Translations under genes and position numbers: made by a program | In this document: in pieces, positions 48,848 to 57,529 of the stretch | How the letters are laid out: the number at the start of each line of letters is the position of its first letter | Numbering within the stretch: position 1 is the first letter of the stretch | DNA from: Williamsia soli | GTDB taxonomy: Bacteria > Actinomycetota > Actinomycetes > Mycobacteriales > Mycobacteriaceae | Assembly: GCF_017377795.1 (NCBI RefSeq) | Contig: NZ_JAFRDR010000003.1 | Location: 620,001-684,000 of the forward strand | Length of the DNA stretch: 64,000 nt | Reading direction: 5' to 3' | The notes under the pieces: model-generated | Database searches by the model: none | What the model saw: only the letters and a program-made list of their open reading frames with translations | What the model was told of the DNA's origin: nothing

Positions 48848-50199
48848 CGGATGCTCACCTGCTGTCCCTGCACGGTGGGAGCCGCGATCAAACCGATCCA
48901 GCTGGGCACTTCTGCCGGCTCCTTACCCGCCGCGGCGGCGACGATGGCCTGTATCTGCAGCTTGTTCCTCGGATCGCTGTAGTTGGTGGCGGGCTCCTGA
49001 GCCTGTGTGGCGGTGCCGTCGGGCATCGCCGAGTACTGCGGCTCAGGGAGCGTGGGGATGTTCCGGGGTCCGGCGTTGCGGGACGGCGGCTGGTACGAGC
49101 CGTCGTTGACCGAGCCCGCGGGATACTGCGGGAAAGGCCTGCCGTTTCGGGCCTGCTCGTAACAGATCGGTCCACGCTCGTCGAACAGTCGTGGCTCGTC
49201 CTGGTTCGGCAGGTACCGGCCGCGTGGGTTGACGAACTGCAGGTTGACCCGCACACCGGGGTTCTCGGTCCCGGCGCCGGTGATGACGTTGGCTTCGGGA
49301 ACCAGTCCTGCGAAGTTCTTGAACGTGCAGCCGAACGCCGGTGACTGTCGTGCCAACGCCGTCAGCAACGGTTCGGACTGGATCGCCAGATCGACCAGGT
49401 CGCGGCGGTTGGTCTCGAGGAACCCGGTGCCGTCGATCGCCACCTGGGTGACCGCCGCGATCACTGTGCGGAGATCGCCTTGACGCTCGACCAGGGTGTT
49501 GGTCGTGGTGCGCAGGGTGTCGAGGGAATCGATGACGTCGGGCAGGGCTTCGGAGTAGGTCTGCGAGAAGCTGGCGAGACCGCGGAGCGTGCCCTGGAGT
49601 TCGGGCATGTTCTCGTTGATCCCCTTGAAGACGGTATTGAGCTGCTCGAACGACGCACCGAGGCGCTCGCCGTTGCCCGCCAGCGCCTTCGACAGCGCGG
49701 ACAGGGTCACGTTCAGGTCAGCCGGCGGGATGGCCTCGAGCACGGGAAGCAGCTGATCGAACAACTCCTGCAGCTCGACAGCGTTACCGGACTTGTCCTC
49801 GTCGATCGTCGAGCCGTTGGTCAGGTGATCGCCCTTGCTGCCCTCTTGACCGTCCGGGATCTGCAACGCCACGTACCGCTCGCCGAACAAGGTCTTCGGC
49901 AGGATCCGGGCCGTCGTGTCGGCCGGCAGCAGGTCCACCTTGTCGGGCTGCAGACCGAGGGTGACGACCACCGAGCCGTCTTCCAGGTTCGGCTCGACGC
50001 TGCGCACCTCCCCGACGATGAGTCCGCGAGCCTTGACGTCGGCGTTGTTGGGCAACGCGTTGCCCGCCGAGGTCGTCATCAGCTTCACGTCGACGAACTT
50101 CGTGAACGATTTGTTGTACTGCATGATCGTCAGCGTCAGGAACAAAGCGACCACCAGGAAGAACACCAGACCGAGCGCCCGGCGTTTGAGTGCCTGCAT
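48844..50199 (-). CDS. mceA: MCE family protein MceA
   Basis: 451 residues: membrane helix at 8-27, MCE domain at about 37-120 (VKLMTTSAGNALPNNADVKARG, PKTLFGERYVAL), long helical region and a disordered C-terminal tail. First MCE subunit, 3 bp after yrbEB. The family imports sterols, fatty acids or other lipids across the cell envelope; which lipid cannot be decided here. Confidence 0.92.
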   Translation of the reverse strand: MQALKRRALGLVFFLVVALFLTLTIMQYNKSFTKFVDVKLMTTSAGNALPNNADVKARGLIVGEVRSVEPNLEDGSVVVTLGLQPDKVDLLPADTTARILPKTLFGERYVALQIPDGQEGSKGDHLTNGSTIDEDKSGNAVELQELFDQLLPVLEAIPPADLNVTLSALSKALAGNGERLGASFEQLNTVFKGINENMPELQGTLRGLASFSQTYSEALPDVIDSLDTLRTTTNTLVERQGDLRTVIAAVTQVAIDGTGFLETNRRDLVDLAIQSEPLLTALARQSPAFGCTFKNFAGLVPEANVITGAGTENPGVRVNLQFVNPRGRYLPNQDEPRLFDERGPICYEQARNGRPFPQYPAGSVNDGSYQPPSRNAGPRNIPTLPEPQYSAMPDGTATQAQEPATNYSDPRNKLQIQAIVAAAAGKEPAEVPSWIGLIAAPTVQGQQVSIR

Positions 50200-50202
50200 C
50201 GA

Positions 50203-51060
50203 TCAGCCCCCCACTCTGACGGACGTCGTGGTGCCCCAGATGGCCAGACCGAGGAAAAAGTCGAGGACCGCGATGATCACCAGTGCGGCTCGAACGGCGT
50301 GTCCGACCGCCACGCCGACGCCGGCGGGCCCGCCAGTGGCGTAGTAGCCGTAGTAGCAGTGCACGAGAATGATCACGAACGCAAAGATCATGACCTTGCC
50401 AAACGACCACAACACATCTGCAGGTGGCAAGAAGAGATTGAAGTAGTGGTCATACGAACCGGACGATTGACCGGTGAATTGCGTGGCTATCAGGCGGGAC
50501 GCGAAGTAGGCCGACAACAGACCGAGGACATACAGCGGGATGACTGCGATGAAGCCGGCGAGTACGCGGGTGGTCACGAGGAACGGGATCGACGGCACGG
50601 CCATCGTCTCGAGCGCGTCGATCTCTTCCGAGATCCGCATGGCGCCGAGTTGAGCGGTGAAGCCACAACCGACTGTTGCCGACAGCGCGAGGCCGGCGAC
50701 GAGCGGCGCGACCTCACGGGTGTTGGCGTACGCGGCGAGGAATCCTGTCAGCGCCTGCGACCCCAGCTGGTCCAGTGCGTTTGCACCCTGGAGCCCGACC
50801 ACCACACCGGTGAATCCGGACATCAGGATCATGACGCCGATGGTGCCGCCGATGACCGCGAGGCCACCGGACCCGAAGGCGACCTCGGCGAGCAGCCGGA
50901 GCAGCTCCTTGGGATAGCGGCGAATGGTGCGCGGAGACCATCCGATGGCGCGTCCGTAGAACGACATCTGGTCGCCCGCGCCGTCCAGTACGCGTAGCGG
51001 GACCCGCGCGATTTTGCCCGCGCGGTAACCGATGTCTCCTCGGCCTTTGGCGATCGTCAC
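50203..51060 (-). CDS. yrbEB: YrbE/MlaE family permease subunit B
   Basis: 285 residues with five to six membrane segments and the MlaE signature (GCGFTAQLGAMRISEEIDALETMAV-like, split as GFTAQLGAMRISEEIDALE). The EEIDALE segment is the coupling helix that contacts the ATPase. With YrbEA it forms the inner-membrane permease of the MCE importer. It begins 10 bp after yrbEA. Confidence 0.94.
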   Translation of the reverse strand: MTIAKGRGDIGYRAGKIARVPLRVLDGAGDQMSFYGRAIGWSPRTIRRYPKELLRLLAEVAFGSGGLAVIGGTIGVMILMSGFTGVVVGLQGANALDQLGSQALTGFLAAYANTREVAPLVAGLALSATVGCGFTAQLGAMRISEEIDALETMAVPSIPFLVTTRVLAGFIAVIPLYVLGLLSAYFASRLIATQFTGQSSGSYDHYFNLFLPPADVLWSFGKVMIFAFVIILVHCYYGYYATGGPAGVGVAVGHAVRAALVIIAVLDFFLGLAIWGTTTSVRVGG

Positions 51061-51070
51061 CCTTGTTCTC

Positions 51071-51877
51071 CTATGAACCCTTGGCCGGAACGATCTGCAA
51101 GTAGACCGCAGTGATGATCAAGTTCGCAAAGAACAGCAACAAGAAGGTGATGACGACGCCCTGGTTGACCGCATCACCCACACCCTTGGGTCCACCACCG
51201 GGGTGGAGCCCCTTGTACGCGGCCACGACTCCGGCGATCACACCGAAGACTGCAGCTTTGAGCAAGGCCACGTAGAGGTCTGGCAATTGTGCCAATGCAC
51301 TGAACGAAGCCAGATAGGCACCCGGGGTACCGCCTTGGACGATGACGTTGAAGAAGTAACCACCGCCGATGCCGACCACCGAGACGAGGCCACAGAGTAG
51401 GACAGCCACCAAGATCATGGCCAGGACGCGTGGGACCACCAGTCGCTGAACGGGATTGATGCCGAGTACCTCCATGGCATCGATCTCTTCGCGAATGGTC
51501 CGAGATCCGAGGTCGGCCGTCACCGCAGAGCCGGCGGCACCGGCCACCAGTAGTGACGTCACCAGGGGCGCGCCCTGCTGGATCACCACCAGGACGCTGG
51601 CCGCACCGGTGAACGATTCGGCGCCGAGCTGCCGGATCAGCGAACCGGTCTGCAGAGACACGATCGCGCCGAACGGAATGGCGACCAGCGCGGTCGGCAG
51701 AATCGTCACACTGGCGATGAACCAGGCCTGCTGGATGAACTCGCGCCATTGAAATGGACGCACAAAGGTCTGGCGCGCGACGTCGACGAACAGCTGGACT
51801 ATGTTGCCCGTCTGGGACAACGCCCCAGAGCCAGCCTTCGAAACCTTGTCGACGCCACGTGTGGTGGCACTTGTCAT
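51071..51877 (-). CDS. yrbEA: YrbE/MlaE family permease subunit A
   Basis: 268 residues with about six membrane segments. SAVTADLGSRTIREEIDAME is the MlaE signature with the REEIDAME coupling helix. The ATG follows the ATPase stop with no gap (TAAATG), which shows one transcript with the ATPase. First membrane subunit of the mce operon. Confidence 0.94.
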   Translation of the reverse strand: MTSATTRGVDKVSKAGSGALSQTGNIVQLFVDVARQTFVRPFQWREFIQQAWFIASVTILPTALVAIPFGAIVSLQTGSLIRQLGAESFTGAASVLVVIQQGAPLVTSLLVAGAAGSAVTADLGSRTIREEIDAMEVLGINPVQRLVVPRVLAMILVAVLLCGLVSVVGIGGGYFFNVIVQGGTPGAYLASFSALAQLPDLYVALLKAAVFGVIAGVVAAYKGLHPGGGPKGVGDAVNQGVVITFLLLFFANLIITAVYLQIVPAKGS

Positions 51878-53035
51878 TTAGAGAGCCTTGTCACCGGCGC
51901 GATATGCGGGGAACTGTTCGGTCTGGGCATCGGAGCCCTGGTAGGAAGACTGCTGCTGAGTCTCGTCGTATCCGGAATTGGAACCCGAGCCGACCCCCAC
52001 CGGCTGCTGCTGGGTCTTGCGGTAGGCCTCGCGCTGGTTCTCCTGCGCGGCGTCCTCGACCTCGAAACTCTCCTCGATCGCACGCTGGGCAGGCTCGGGC
52101 AGAGTATGCAGGATCTCCCGCACACGGGCCTGACGACGACCGACCGCCTTACGCTCGGGCAGACCCGGCGTCGCCTGCAGCTGCGGAACGATGCCACGCA
52201 CATCCTCGGCGGTGCCACCATCAGAATGCCCGGCGTCGACCATCTCCTGCTCACGCTTCTGCTGCGCGTCGTCCTTCTCCTCCGACATACCGATCGGCCC
52301 GATACGACGACCGTTGAGGAACTGCTCGACCACCGGCTCATCCGAGGTCAACAAGACCTCACGCGGACCGAACATCACCAGCTCCTTGCGGAACAGCATC
52401 CCGATGTTGTCCGGCACCGTACGAGCGACCTGAATGTTGTGGGTCACGATCAAAATCGTGGCATCGATCTGCGCATTGATGTCGATCAGCAACTGCGACA
52501 GATACGCCGTACGCACCGGATCCAGACCCGAGTCCGGCTCATCACACAAGATGATCTGCGGATCCAGCACCAGGGCGCGAGCCAAGCCGGCGCGCTTGCG
52601 CATACCACCGGAGATCTCACCGGGGAGCTTGTTCTCCGCACCGGTCAAACCGACCAACTCGATCTTGTCCATCACGATCTGACGGATCTCGTCTTCCTTC
52701 TTCTTCGTGTGCTCACGAAGCGGGAAAGCGATGTTGTCGAACAAACTCATCGACCCGAACAGCGCACCGTCTTGGAACAGCACACCGAACAACTTACGGA
52801 TCTCATACAGCTCACGCGAAGAACACTTCGTGATGTCGGTGCCGTCGACGATCACCGAACCCTGCTCCGGGTGCAGCAAACCGATCAACGACTTGAGGAA
52901 CACCGACTTACCCGTACCCGACGGGCCCAGCAACACACTCACCTCACCCATCGGGAGAGTCAGCGAGACATCCCGCCAGATGTTCTGCGACCCGAACGAC
53001 TTCGTAAGCCCCTCAACACTGACCTCAACACCCAC
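51878..53035 (-). CDS. mceG: MCE ABC transporter ATP-binding protein (MceG/Mkl)
   Basis: 385 residues from a GTG start with GGAGGG eight bases upstream. Walker A GPSGTGKS is at 37-44, the signature ISGGM at 141-145, and Walker B IILCDEPDSGLD at 161-172. After the nucleotide domain (about 260) comes a 110-residue C-terminal extension, with a Gln/Ser/Tyr-rich disordered tail, as in mycobacterial MceG. It powers the YrbE/Mce importer. In M. tuberculosis mceG also sits near rplL but away from the mce operons; here it heads the operon. Confidence 0.94.
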   Translation of the reverse strand: MGVEVSVEGLTKSFGSQNIWRDVSLTLPMGEVSVLLGPSGTGKSVFLKSLIGLLHPEQGSVIVDGTDITKCSSRELYEIRKLFGVLFQDGALFGSMSLFDNIAFPLREHTKKKEDEIRQIVMDKIELVGLTGAENKLPGEISGGMRKRAGLARALVLDPQIILCDEPDSGLDPVRTAYLSQLLIDINAQIDATILIVTHNIQVARTVPDNIGMLFRKELVMFGPREVLLTSDEPVVEQFLNGRRIGPIGMSEEKDDAQQKREQEMVDAGHSDGGTAEDVRGIVPQLQATPGLPERKAVGRRQARVREILHTLPEPAQRAIEESFEVEDAAQENQREAYRKTQQQPVGVGSGSNSGYDETQQQSSYQGSDAQTEQFPAYRAGDKAL

Positions 53036-53212
53036 TGAAATGTCCCTCCAAAACGAAGTCCGCCCCCGTGCGGAGCCTGTGGTTCGGCTCACTCTAACCC
53101 ACTTGGCGTGACGAATATACGCGCCGTCGCCGTTTCTCAGGTTCACGGTTCTCCCGAGGTCGTGCTGGGTCGGGCGAGCCGTACGGGTTGTTGCTGGTAG
53201 ACCAGATCCGCG

Positions 53213-53228
53213 GTTACTCGGGAGTAAC
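53213..53228. promoter_or_regulatory. 16-bp palindrome upstream of the mce operon
   Basis: GTTACTCGGGAGTAAC has perfect 7-base arms around GG, about 180 bp before the mceG start. A likely dimeric repressor site for the mceG-yrbE-mce transcript. It does not fit the AAC-GTT type KstR motif. Confidence 0.45.
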
Positions 53229-53373
53229 TTACGTTATGCCGAAAAGTTTTTTTCGCGCTCTGATCGTGATCGGTTCTGAAACCTACTAGCCGGTAACCTT
53301 CGGGGCAACTGAGCCCCTGAGCGGGCCTGTGAGGGTGGCGTCCGGAGCCGCCTATATAGAGGCCCCGAGACAG

Positions 53374-53409
53374 CACGATGGCCCGCAGCAAACGCTGCGG
53401 GCCATCGTG
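53374..53409 (-). terminator. rplJ-rplL terminator hairpin
   Basis: A perfect 16-bp stem (53374-53389 with 53394-53409) and a four-base loop, 50 bp after the rplL stop. There is no long T-tract, but stability is high; it should separate rplJL from the mce operon transcript. Confidence 0.7.
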
Positions 53410-53459
53410 GGTAAAGCGAAGAAACGGTCTTACTTGACTGCCATAAGGCAATCCGCAAG

Positions 53460-53843
53460 CTACTTGACCGACACCTTGGCGCCGGCCTCTTCGAGCTTGG
53501 TCTTGGCTGCCTCGGCGGCATCCTTGTCGATCTTCTCGAGGATCGCCTTGGGAGCGGACTCGACGAGATCCTTGGCTTCCTTCAGACCCAGTCCGGAGAC
53601 GACCTCGCGGACGACCTTGATGACCTGGATCTTCTTGTCGCCAGCCGACTCGAGCACGACGTCGAACTCGTCCTGCTCGACAGCGGCTTCGGCAGCGGCC
53701 GGTGCACCGGCAGCGGCGACGGCGACGGGAGCGGCAGCGGTGACCTCGAAGACCTCTTCGAACTTCTTCACGAAGTCGCTGAGTTCCAGCAGGGTCAATT
53801 CCTTGAACTGATCGATGAGCTCGTCAGCGGAGAGCTTTGCCAT
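53460..53843 (-). CDS. rplL: 50S ribosomal protein L7/L12
   Basis: 127 residues: N-terminal dimerisation domain ([21 protein letters not shown]), Ala/Pro hinge (about 35-53) and the C-terminal factor-binding domain ([25 protein letters not shown]). It forms the ribosome stalk with L10 and recruits translation factors. It follows rplJ by 63 bp. Confidence 0.99.
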   Translation of the reverse strand: MAKLSADELIDQFKELTLLELSDFVKKFEEVFEVTAAAPVAVAAAGAPAAAEAAVEQDEFDVVLESAGDKKIQVIKVVREVVSGLGLKEAKDLVESAPKAILEKIDKDAAEAAKTKLEEAGAKVSVK

Positions 53844-53906
53844 GTGGGCAATCCTTTCGTTCTTTCCTCGGCCGCAGAGTGATGCGACCAGGGAGGTGTT
53901 GGGGTT

Positions 53907-54467
53907 TTATTCGGCCGCTTCTGCGGGTGCGACCGCGGCTTCTTCGCCGCCGGAGGCAGCTTTCTTCTCTTGCAGTGCGGCCGCAAGACGTGCGACCTGG
54001 GAAGCGGGCTGATTGAACAGGCCCGCAGCCTTTGCCAAGTTGCCCTTCATGGCACCGGCGAGCTTTGCAAGGAGCACCTCACGGGTTTCGAGATCAGCGA
54101 TCTGATTGACCTCGTCCACAGACAGCGCGCGGCCGTCCATGAATCCACCCTTGATGATGAGGGCCTTGTTGTCCTTGGCGAAGTTCTTGATCGCCTTGGC
54201 CGCCACAACGGGTTCACCTTCGATGAAGGCAATTGCGGTGGGACCAGTGAACAGCTCGTCCAGACCGGCCACGCCCGCATCAGCAGCAGCGCGCTTGACC
54301 AGGGTGTTCTTGGCGACGGAGTAAACAGCACCTTCGCCCAGTGAGCGACGCAGCTCCGAGATCTGCTTGACGGTCAGACCACGGTATTCCGTGACGACTG
54401 CCGCAGTGGCTCCCTTGAACTGCTCGGTGATCTCCGCAACCGCGGTGACCTTTTCACTATTTGCCAT
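53907..54467 (-). CDS. rplJ: 50S ribosomal protein L10
   Basis: 186 residues from ATG 54467, preceded by [27 protein letters not shown] and the C-terminal helix that binds L7/L12 are conserved; the last 20 residues are Ala/Glu-rich. An in-frame opening runs further upstream through the leader but does not encode L10 sequence. First gene of the rplJ-rplL unit, with an autogenous leader. Confidence 0.98.
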   Translation of the reverse strand: MANSEKVTAVAEITEQFKGATAAVVTEYRGLTVKQISELRRSLGEGAVYSVAKNTLVKRAAADAGVAGLDELFTGPTAIAFIEGEPVVAAKAIKNFAKDNKALIIKGGFMDGRALSVDEVNQIADLETREVLLAKLAGAMKGNLAKAAGLFNQPASQVARLAAALQEKKAASGGEEAAVAPAEAAE

Positions 54468-54479
54468 ACTTCGCCTCCT

Positions 54480-54731
54480 CTCATGACGTGTCGGTTGGCA
54501 CGTAGGAGCGCGAGTCTCGTGAACGGCCGCTGACCCCACCAACGACAAACGCCCCGGCACAGGGCACGGGGCGCACACGAGCTTCAATGGCAGAGCATTG
54601 CAGCAGTGATTCCTCGTTCTCCCTGCGTGGGCCGCCGACGTATGTGTCGGGCCTTCGGCCGGCTCGCGATAGTCGCGCCCCGGTGACCAACGGTCTCTGG
54701 TTGAACTGACGTCCGCAGGCATATGGCCTGC
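54480..54731 (-). promoter_or_regulatory. L10 (rplJ) leader, autoregulatory RNA
   Basis: The roughly 250-nt untranslated leader before rplJ contains a GCAGG/CCTGC stem (54715-54731), an AGACCGTTGGTCACC segment and further GC stems, as in bacterial L10 leaders, where L10-(L12)4 binds to repress translation. Exact folding needs a covariance search. Confidence 0.6.
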
Positions 54732-54746
54732 GAACACCAAGAAGCC

Positions 54747-54776
54747 ACAGTACCGGCAGTGGGTCACCGGTTACAA
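54747..54776 (-). promoter_or_regulatory. rplJ promoter
   Basis: On the minus strand TTGTAA (54771-54776) and TACTGT (54747-54752) are 18 bp apart, just before the L10 leader. The remaining 54777-55011, between the divergent rplJ and CocE genes, shows only the CGGAGAGG ribosome site of the latter. Confidence 0.5.
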
Positions 54777-55011
54777 ATCAGCCACGTCGGGATCAAGGTG
54801 TGACGGCGGAACACCCCAAAGGTCGCGACCGAACACCCGCTCGGGTACGTTGAATCGAACCAGTCCAGTGTGAGGTCGGTCACGAACCACTATCAACACC
54901 AACAGCACTGGCAGCAACACGACGGAGTGTTGCCGCGACCTGCAATTACTCGGTTCACACCGGGTGATTCGCGCTCGGCGTGGCCCCATTCCCCAGCGGA
55001 GAGGTAGCGCC

Positions 55012-56925
55012 ATGGTCTACCAGGTCAGTCCTTACGAACGCACGGGCAGAGCACCCTCGCCGCGAAGCGCTCCGACACTCCCCCTCGGCGACCCGACCGG
55101 CGGCGCCAACGCACTCTGGTGGCGCGAACAGGTCGATGGGCAGCCGGAGTTCCCCAAGGTCTCCATCGATCGCTCCCTTCATCTGACGATGAGCGACGGG
55201 GTACGTCTGCGCGCAACGCTGGTCCGGCCGATCGACGCCTCCGGTCAGATCGTGGAATCACCGATGCCGACGGTGGTGACGATCAATCCTTACAACCGCG
55301 CCGTTCTCGACCTCATCGACCAGACCACACACCGCCTGCCGTTACCTCCCATCTCCGGCGGCACACTCGACGTCTTCGGCATCAACCGCAAGCTCGTGCA
55401 GAGCGGCTACGTCCAGCTGGTCGTCGATGTGCGCGGCACCGGCGCCTCGCATGGTCGCTGGCAGATCCTCGGAGAACGCGAACAGCGCGATTCCATCGAG
55501 GTCATCGATTGGGCGGCCGATCAGTCGTGGTGCGACGGCAACGTAGGGATGGCCGGCTGGTCGTACTCAGCCATCAATTCTCTGCAGGCCGCGGGCAATG
55601 GTTCGCCACACCTCAAGGCCGTCTTCGCGGTCGAGGGGTGCGAAGACATCGTGCGGGACATCTACATCACCGGCGGCGCCCCATCGGCATTCATCCCGAT
55701 CTGGCTCGCTGGGGTGAACATGCTCAAGTGGCTCCCCAACCCGTCCGCGGCACTGGCGGACGCGTTCGGCAGCAACGGCGTGCGCTGGCTGAAGGACCGA
55801 GTCGCCTCTCCCGCCACCGAGATCGGCTCTCTGGCATGGGGTTTCCTCACCGGCCGGGACCCCCGCATCTACGACGACCCATACTTCGACGAGCGTGACC
55901 CGAAGATCGACATGATCACCGCGCCGACATTCGTGTTCGGCGGGTGGCACGACCTGTTCGGACGCAGCGCGACCCGCATCTACAACCAACTGAAGCTGCA
56001 ACCGGGGCAGAAGCAACTCGTCATGGCGGACGGCTATCACCTCGACGCCGGTCGCGGCTTCGGCAAGCACATCGCCCCACCGCGCGTCGACGTGCTCGAG
56101 CGGGCCTGGTTCGACAAGTGGCTCAAAGGTCTCGACAACGGCGTGGACGAGTACGGCCCGGTGACCCTGCAGCAGCAGGGCGGATCCTGGACGTCCGGAG
56201 AGTCGTTCCCTCGCAAAGACGCTCGGGTGCAGCGGCTGTATCTGTCCCCGGCGTCGTCGCATACCGCGAAGCACAGCAGGCATGACGGCAGCCTCGGCGC
56301 CGCCGTCAATTCCACCGCGGGCGAGCTGAAGCTGCGAGCGGATGCGCGCGGGTTCATCTCCCGCGACATGACCCAGGTGACCGCCGGCGCGACCATGCTC
56401 CTCGGCGGCTCCTTCACCACCAAGGCGAAGTTCCAGGAGGTCGGCGCGCTGACCTTCACCACCGAGCCGATGTCCGAGCCGATGCAGATCTCGGGGTCGA
56501 TGAACCTTCACCTGCGCACCACCTGCGGTGGTCACGAAGCTCTGTGGGCCATCACCCTCAACGATGTCGCCCCTGACGGCACGTCCACGGTCCTGACGAA
56601 TGGTTCGCTGACGGCATCGAACCGGTCCCTCGACCCCGGACTCTGCGAATACGCCGAGGACGGCTCGCTACTGGTTGCCCACCATCCGCTGAGCAAGAAG
56701 CGCAAGCTGAAGGTGACCCCCAACTCCCCCATCGATCTCGACATCGACCTGGTCCCCACCGACGCGATCATCGAAGAGGGCCACCGGCTTCGGATCAACA
56801 TCTACGCAGCGAGCATGCCGCGATTCCTCGCAGTGGTCCCTGACCTGATCAAGTCGGGCTGGCGTTCCCAGAAAGTCGTCCTGGACCCCTACCACCAGAG
56901 TTATCTCACCTTCCAGGGGATGTAG
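55012..56925 (+). CDS. CocE/NonD family hydrolase
   Basis: 637 residues. An alpha/beta-hydrolase domain with nucleophile S184 in GMAGWSYSA, D314 in GGWHDLFGRS and H343 in DGYHLDAG is followed by a C-terminal X-Pro dipeptidyl-peptidase-type jelly roll (from about 390). VVDVRGTGASHG is a family signature. Relatives hydrolyse cocaine, acyl-amino acids or dipeptides; the substrate is unknown. ATG 55012 has CGGAGAGG upstream. A 74-nt palindrome follows the stop. Confidence 0.9.
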   Translation: MVYQVSPYERTGRAPSPRSAPTLPLGDPTGGANALWWREQVDGQPEFPKVSIDRSLHLTMSDGVRLRATLVRPIDASGQIVESPMPTVVTINPYNRAVLDLIDQTTHRLPLPPISGGTLDVFGINRKLVQSGYVQLVVDVRGTGASHGRWQILGEREQRDSIEVIDWAADQSWCDGNVGMAGWSYSAINSLQAAGNGSPHLKAVFAVEGCEDIVRDIYITGGAPSAFIPIWLAGVNMLKWLPNPSAALADAFGSNGVRWLKDRVASPATEIGSLAWGFLTGRDPRIYDDPYFDERDPKIDMITAPTFVFGGWHDLFGRSATRIYNQLKLQPGQKQLVMADGYHLDAGRGFGKHIAPPRVDVLERAWFDKWLKGLDNGVDEYGPVTLQQQGGSWTSGESFPRKDARVQRLYLSPASSHTAKHSRHDGSLGAAVNSTAGELKLRADARGFISRDMTQVTAGATMLLGGSFTTKAKFQEVGALTFTTEPMSEPMQISGSMNLHLRTTCGGHEALWAITLNDVAPDGTSTVLTNGSLTASNRSLDPGLCEYAEDGSLLVAHHPLSKKRKLKVTPNSPIDLDIDLVPTDAIIEEGHRLRINIYAASMPRFLAVVPDLIKSGWRSQKVVLDPYHQSYLTFQGM

Positions 56926-56926
56926 C

Positions 56927-57000
56927 GCGCAAATGCACACGCTTCAGTCATTTGCACACGTTCGAACGTGTGCAAATGACTGAACGGTGTGCATTTGTGC
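56927..57000. repeat. 74-nt near-perfect palindrome between convergent genes
   Basis: The centre TTCGAA (56961-56966) is flanked by arms that make a 42-bp perfect palindrome (56943-56984) with no loop. After two mismatched pairs the pairing continues (56930-56940 with 56987-56997) to the ends. It contains four copies of a TTTGCACAC-like unit in alternating orientation. It lies within 1-7 bp of the stops of two convergent genes and may act as a bidirectional terminator. Confidence 0.9.
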
Positions 57001-57006
57001 CCGCCG

Positions 57007-57519
57007 TTATGCCACTTCGATACCGCTGTCGCCGAAGGTGACTCGGTAGACCAAGGCGGCCTCGGGGCCCAGAACCAAGCCGACCAACTCTATGAGCGTG
57101 CCGGCGAAACGGGGTCCGTGCTTGTCCGTCGCGGACCCCGGACTCAGGTGGTGGGCCACCTCGTGGAGCACCACGAGCTCGCGCATGGCCCAGCGATCAT
57201 CGGCGACGGGAACAGCGATGACCCCGGCGCCGCCTGCCGGGTTGTATTCGTAGTGAGCTTGCCGTTGGCCGCGTCTGGCGCGGACGCTGACCGGCACCTG
57301 CGCCCGCGGGAACTGCGCTGCCACCGTCGCCAACGCCAGTACCCGGTCGACGTAGGAACGCACCGACTCCACCGACCCGAACCTCGCCTCCGGCGGCAAC
57401 GTCAACGCCGTACCGGCAATGGTCAGTGCGCCCGAACCGGCGCTTGCCCGTTCGAACACGTTGTGCACCAATCGTTCCGCTGCGTAGAGAGCCGATCGTT
57501 GGCTGTCCCGTTCCGTCAT
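57007..57519 (-). CDS. TIGR04338 family metallohydrolase
   Basis: 170 residues with H119-E-V-A-H123-H and a third ligand H134 (KHGPRF), a zincin motif as in SprT-like proteases. LVVLHEVAHHL and GPRFAGTLIELV fit the actinobacterial TIGR04338 family. No signal peptide, so cytosolic. The partner gene upstream (DUF2786) is 10 bp away, and the two often occur together. Substrate unknown. Confidence 0.8.
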   Translation of the reverse strand: MTERDSQRSALYAAERLVHNVFERASAGSGALTIAGTALTLPPEARFGSVESVRSYVDRVLALATVAAQFPRAQVPVSVRARRGQRQAHYEYNPAGGAGVIAVPVADDRWAMRELVVLHEVAHHLSPGSATDKHGPRFAGTLIELVGLVLGPEAALVYRVTFGDSGIEVA

Positions 57520-57529
57520 CGGCGCACGG

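Larger units (their letters stand above)
53036..53459. other. Intergenic region between mceG and rplL
   Basis: 424 bp without a gene. From the mceG side it holds the GGAGGG ribosome site, a possible -10 TATATT on the minus strand (53114-53119) without a good -35, the 16-bp palindrome at 53213-53228, a minor GGGGC/GCCCC hairpin near 53302-53317 and the strong rplL terminator hairpin. Nothing else is evident. Confidence 0.7.
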
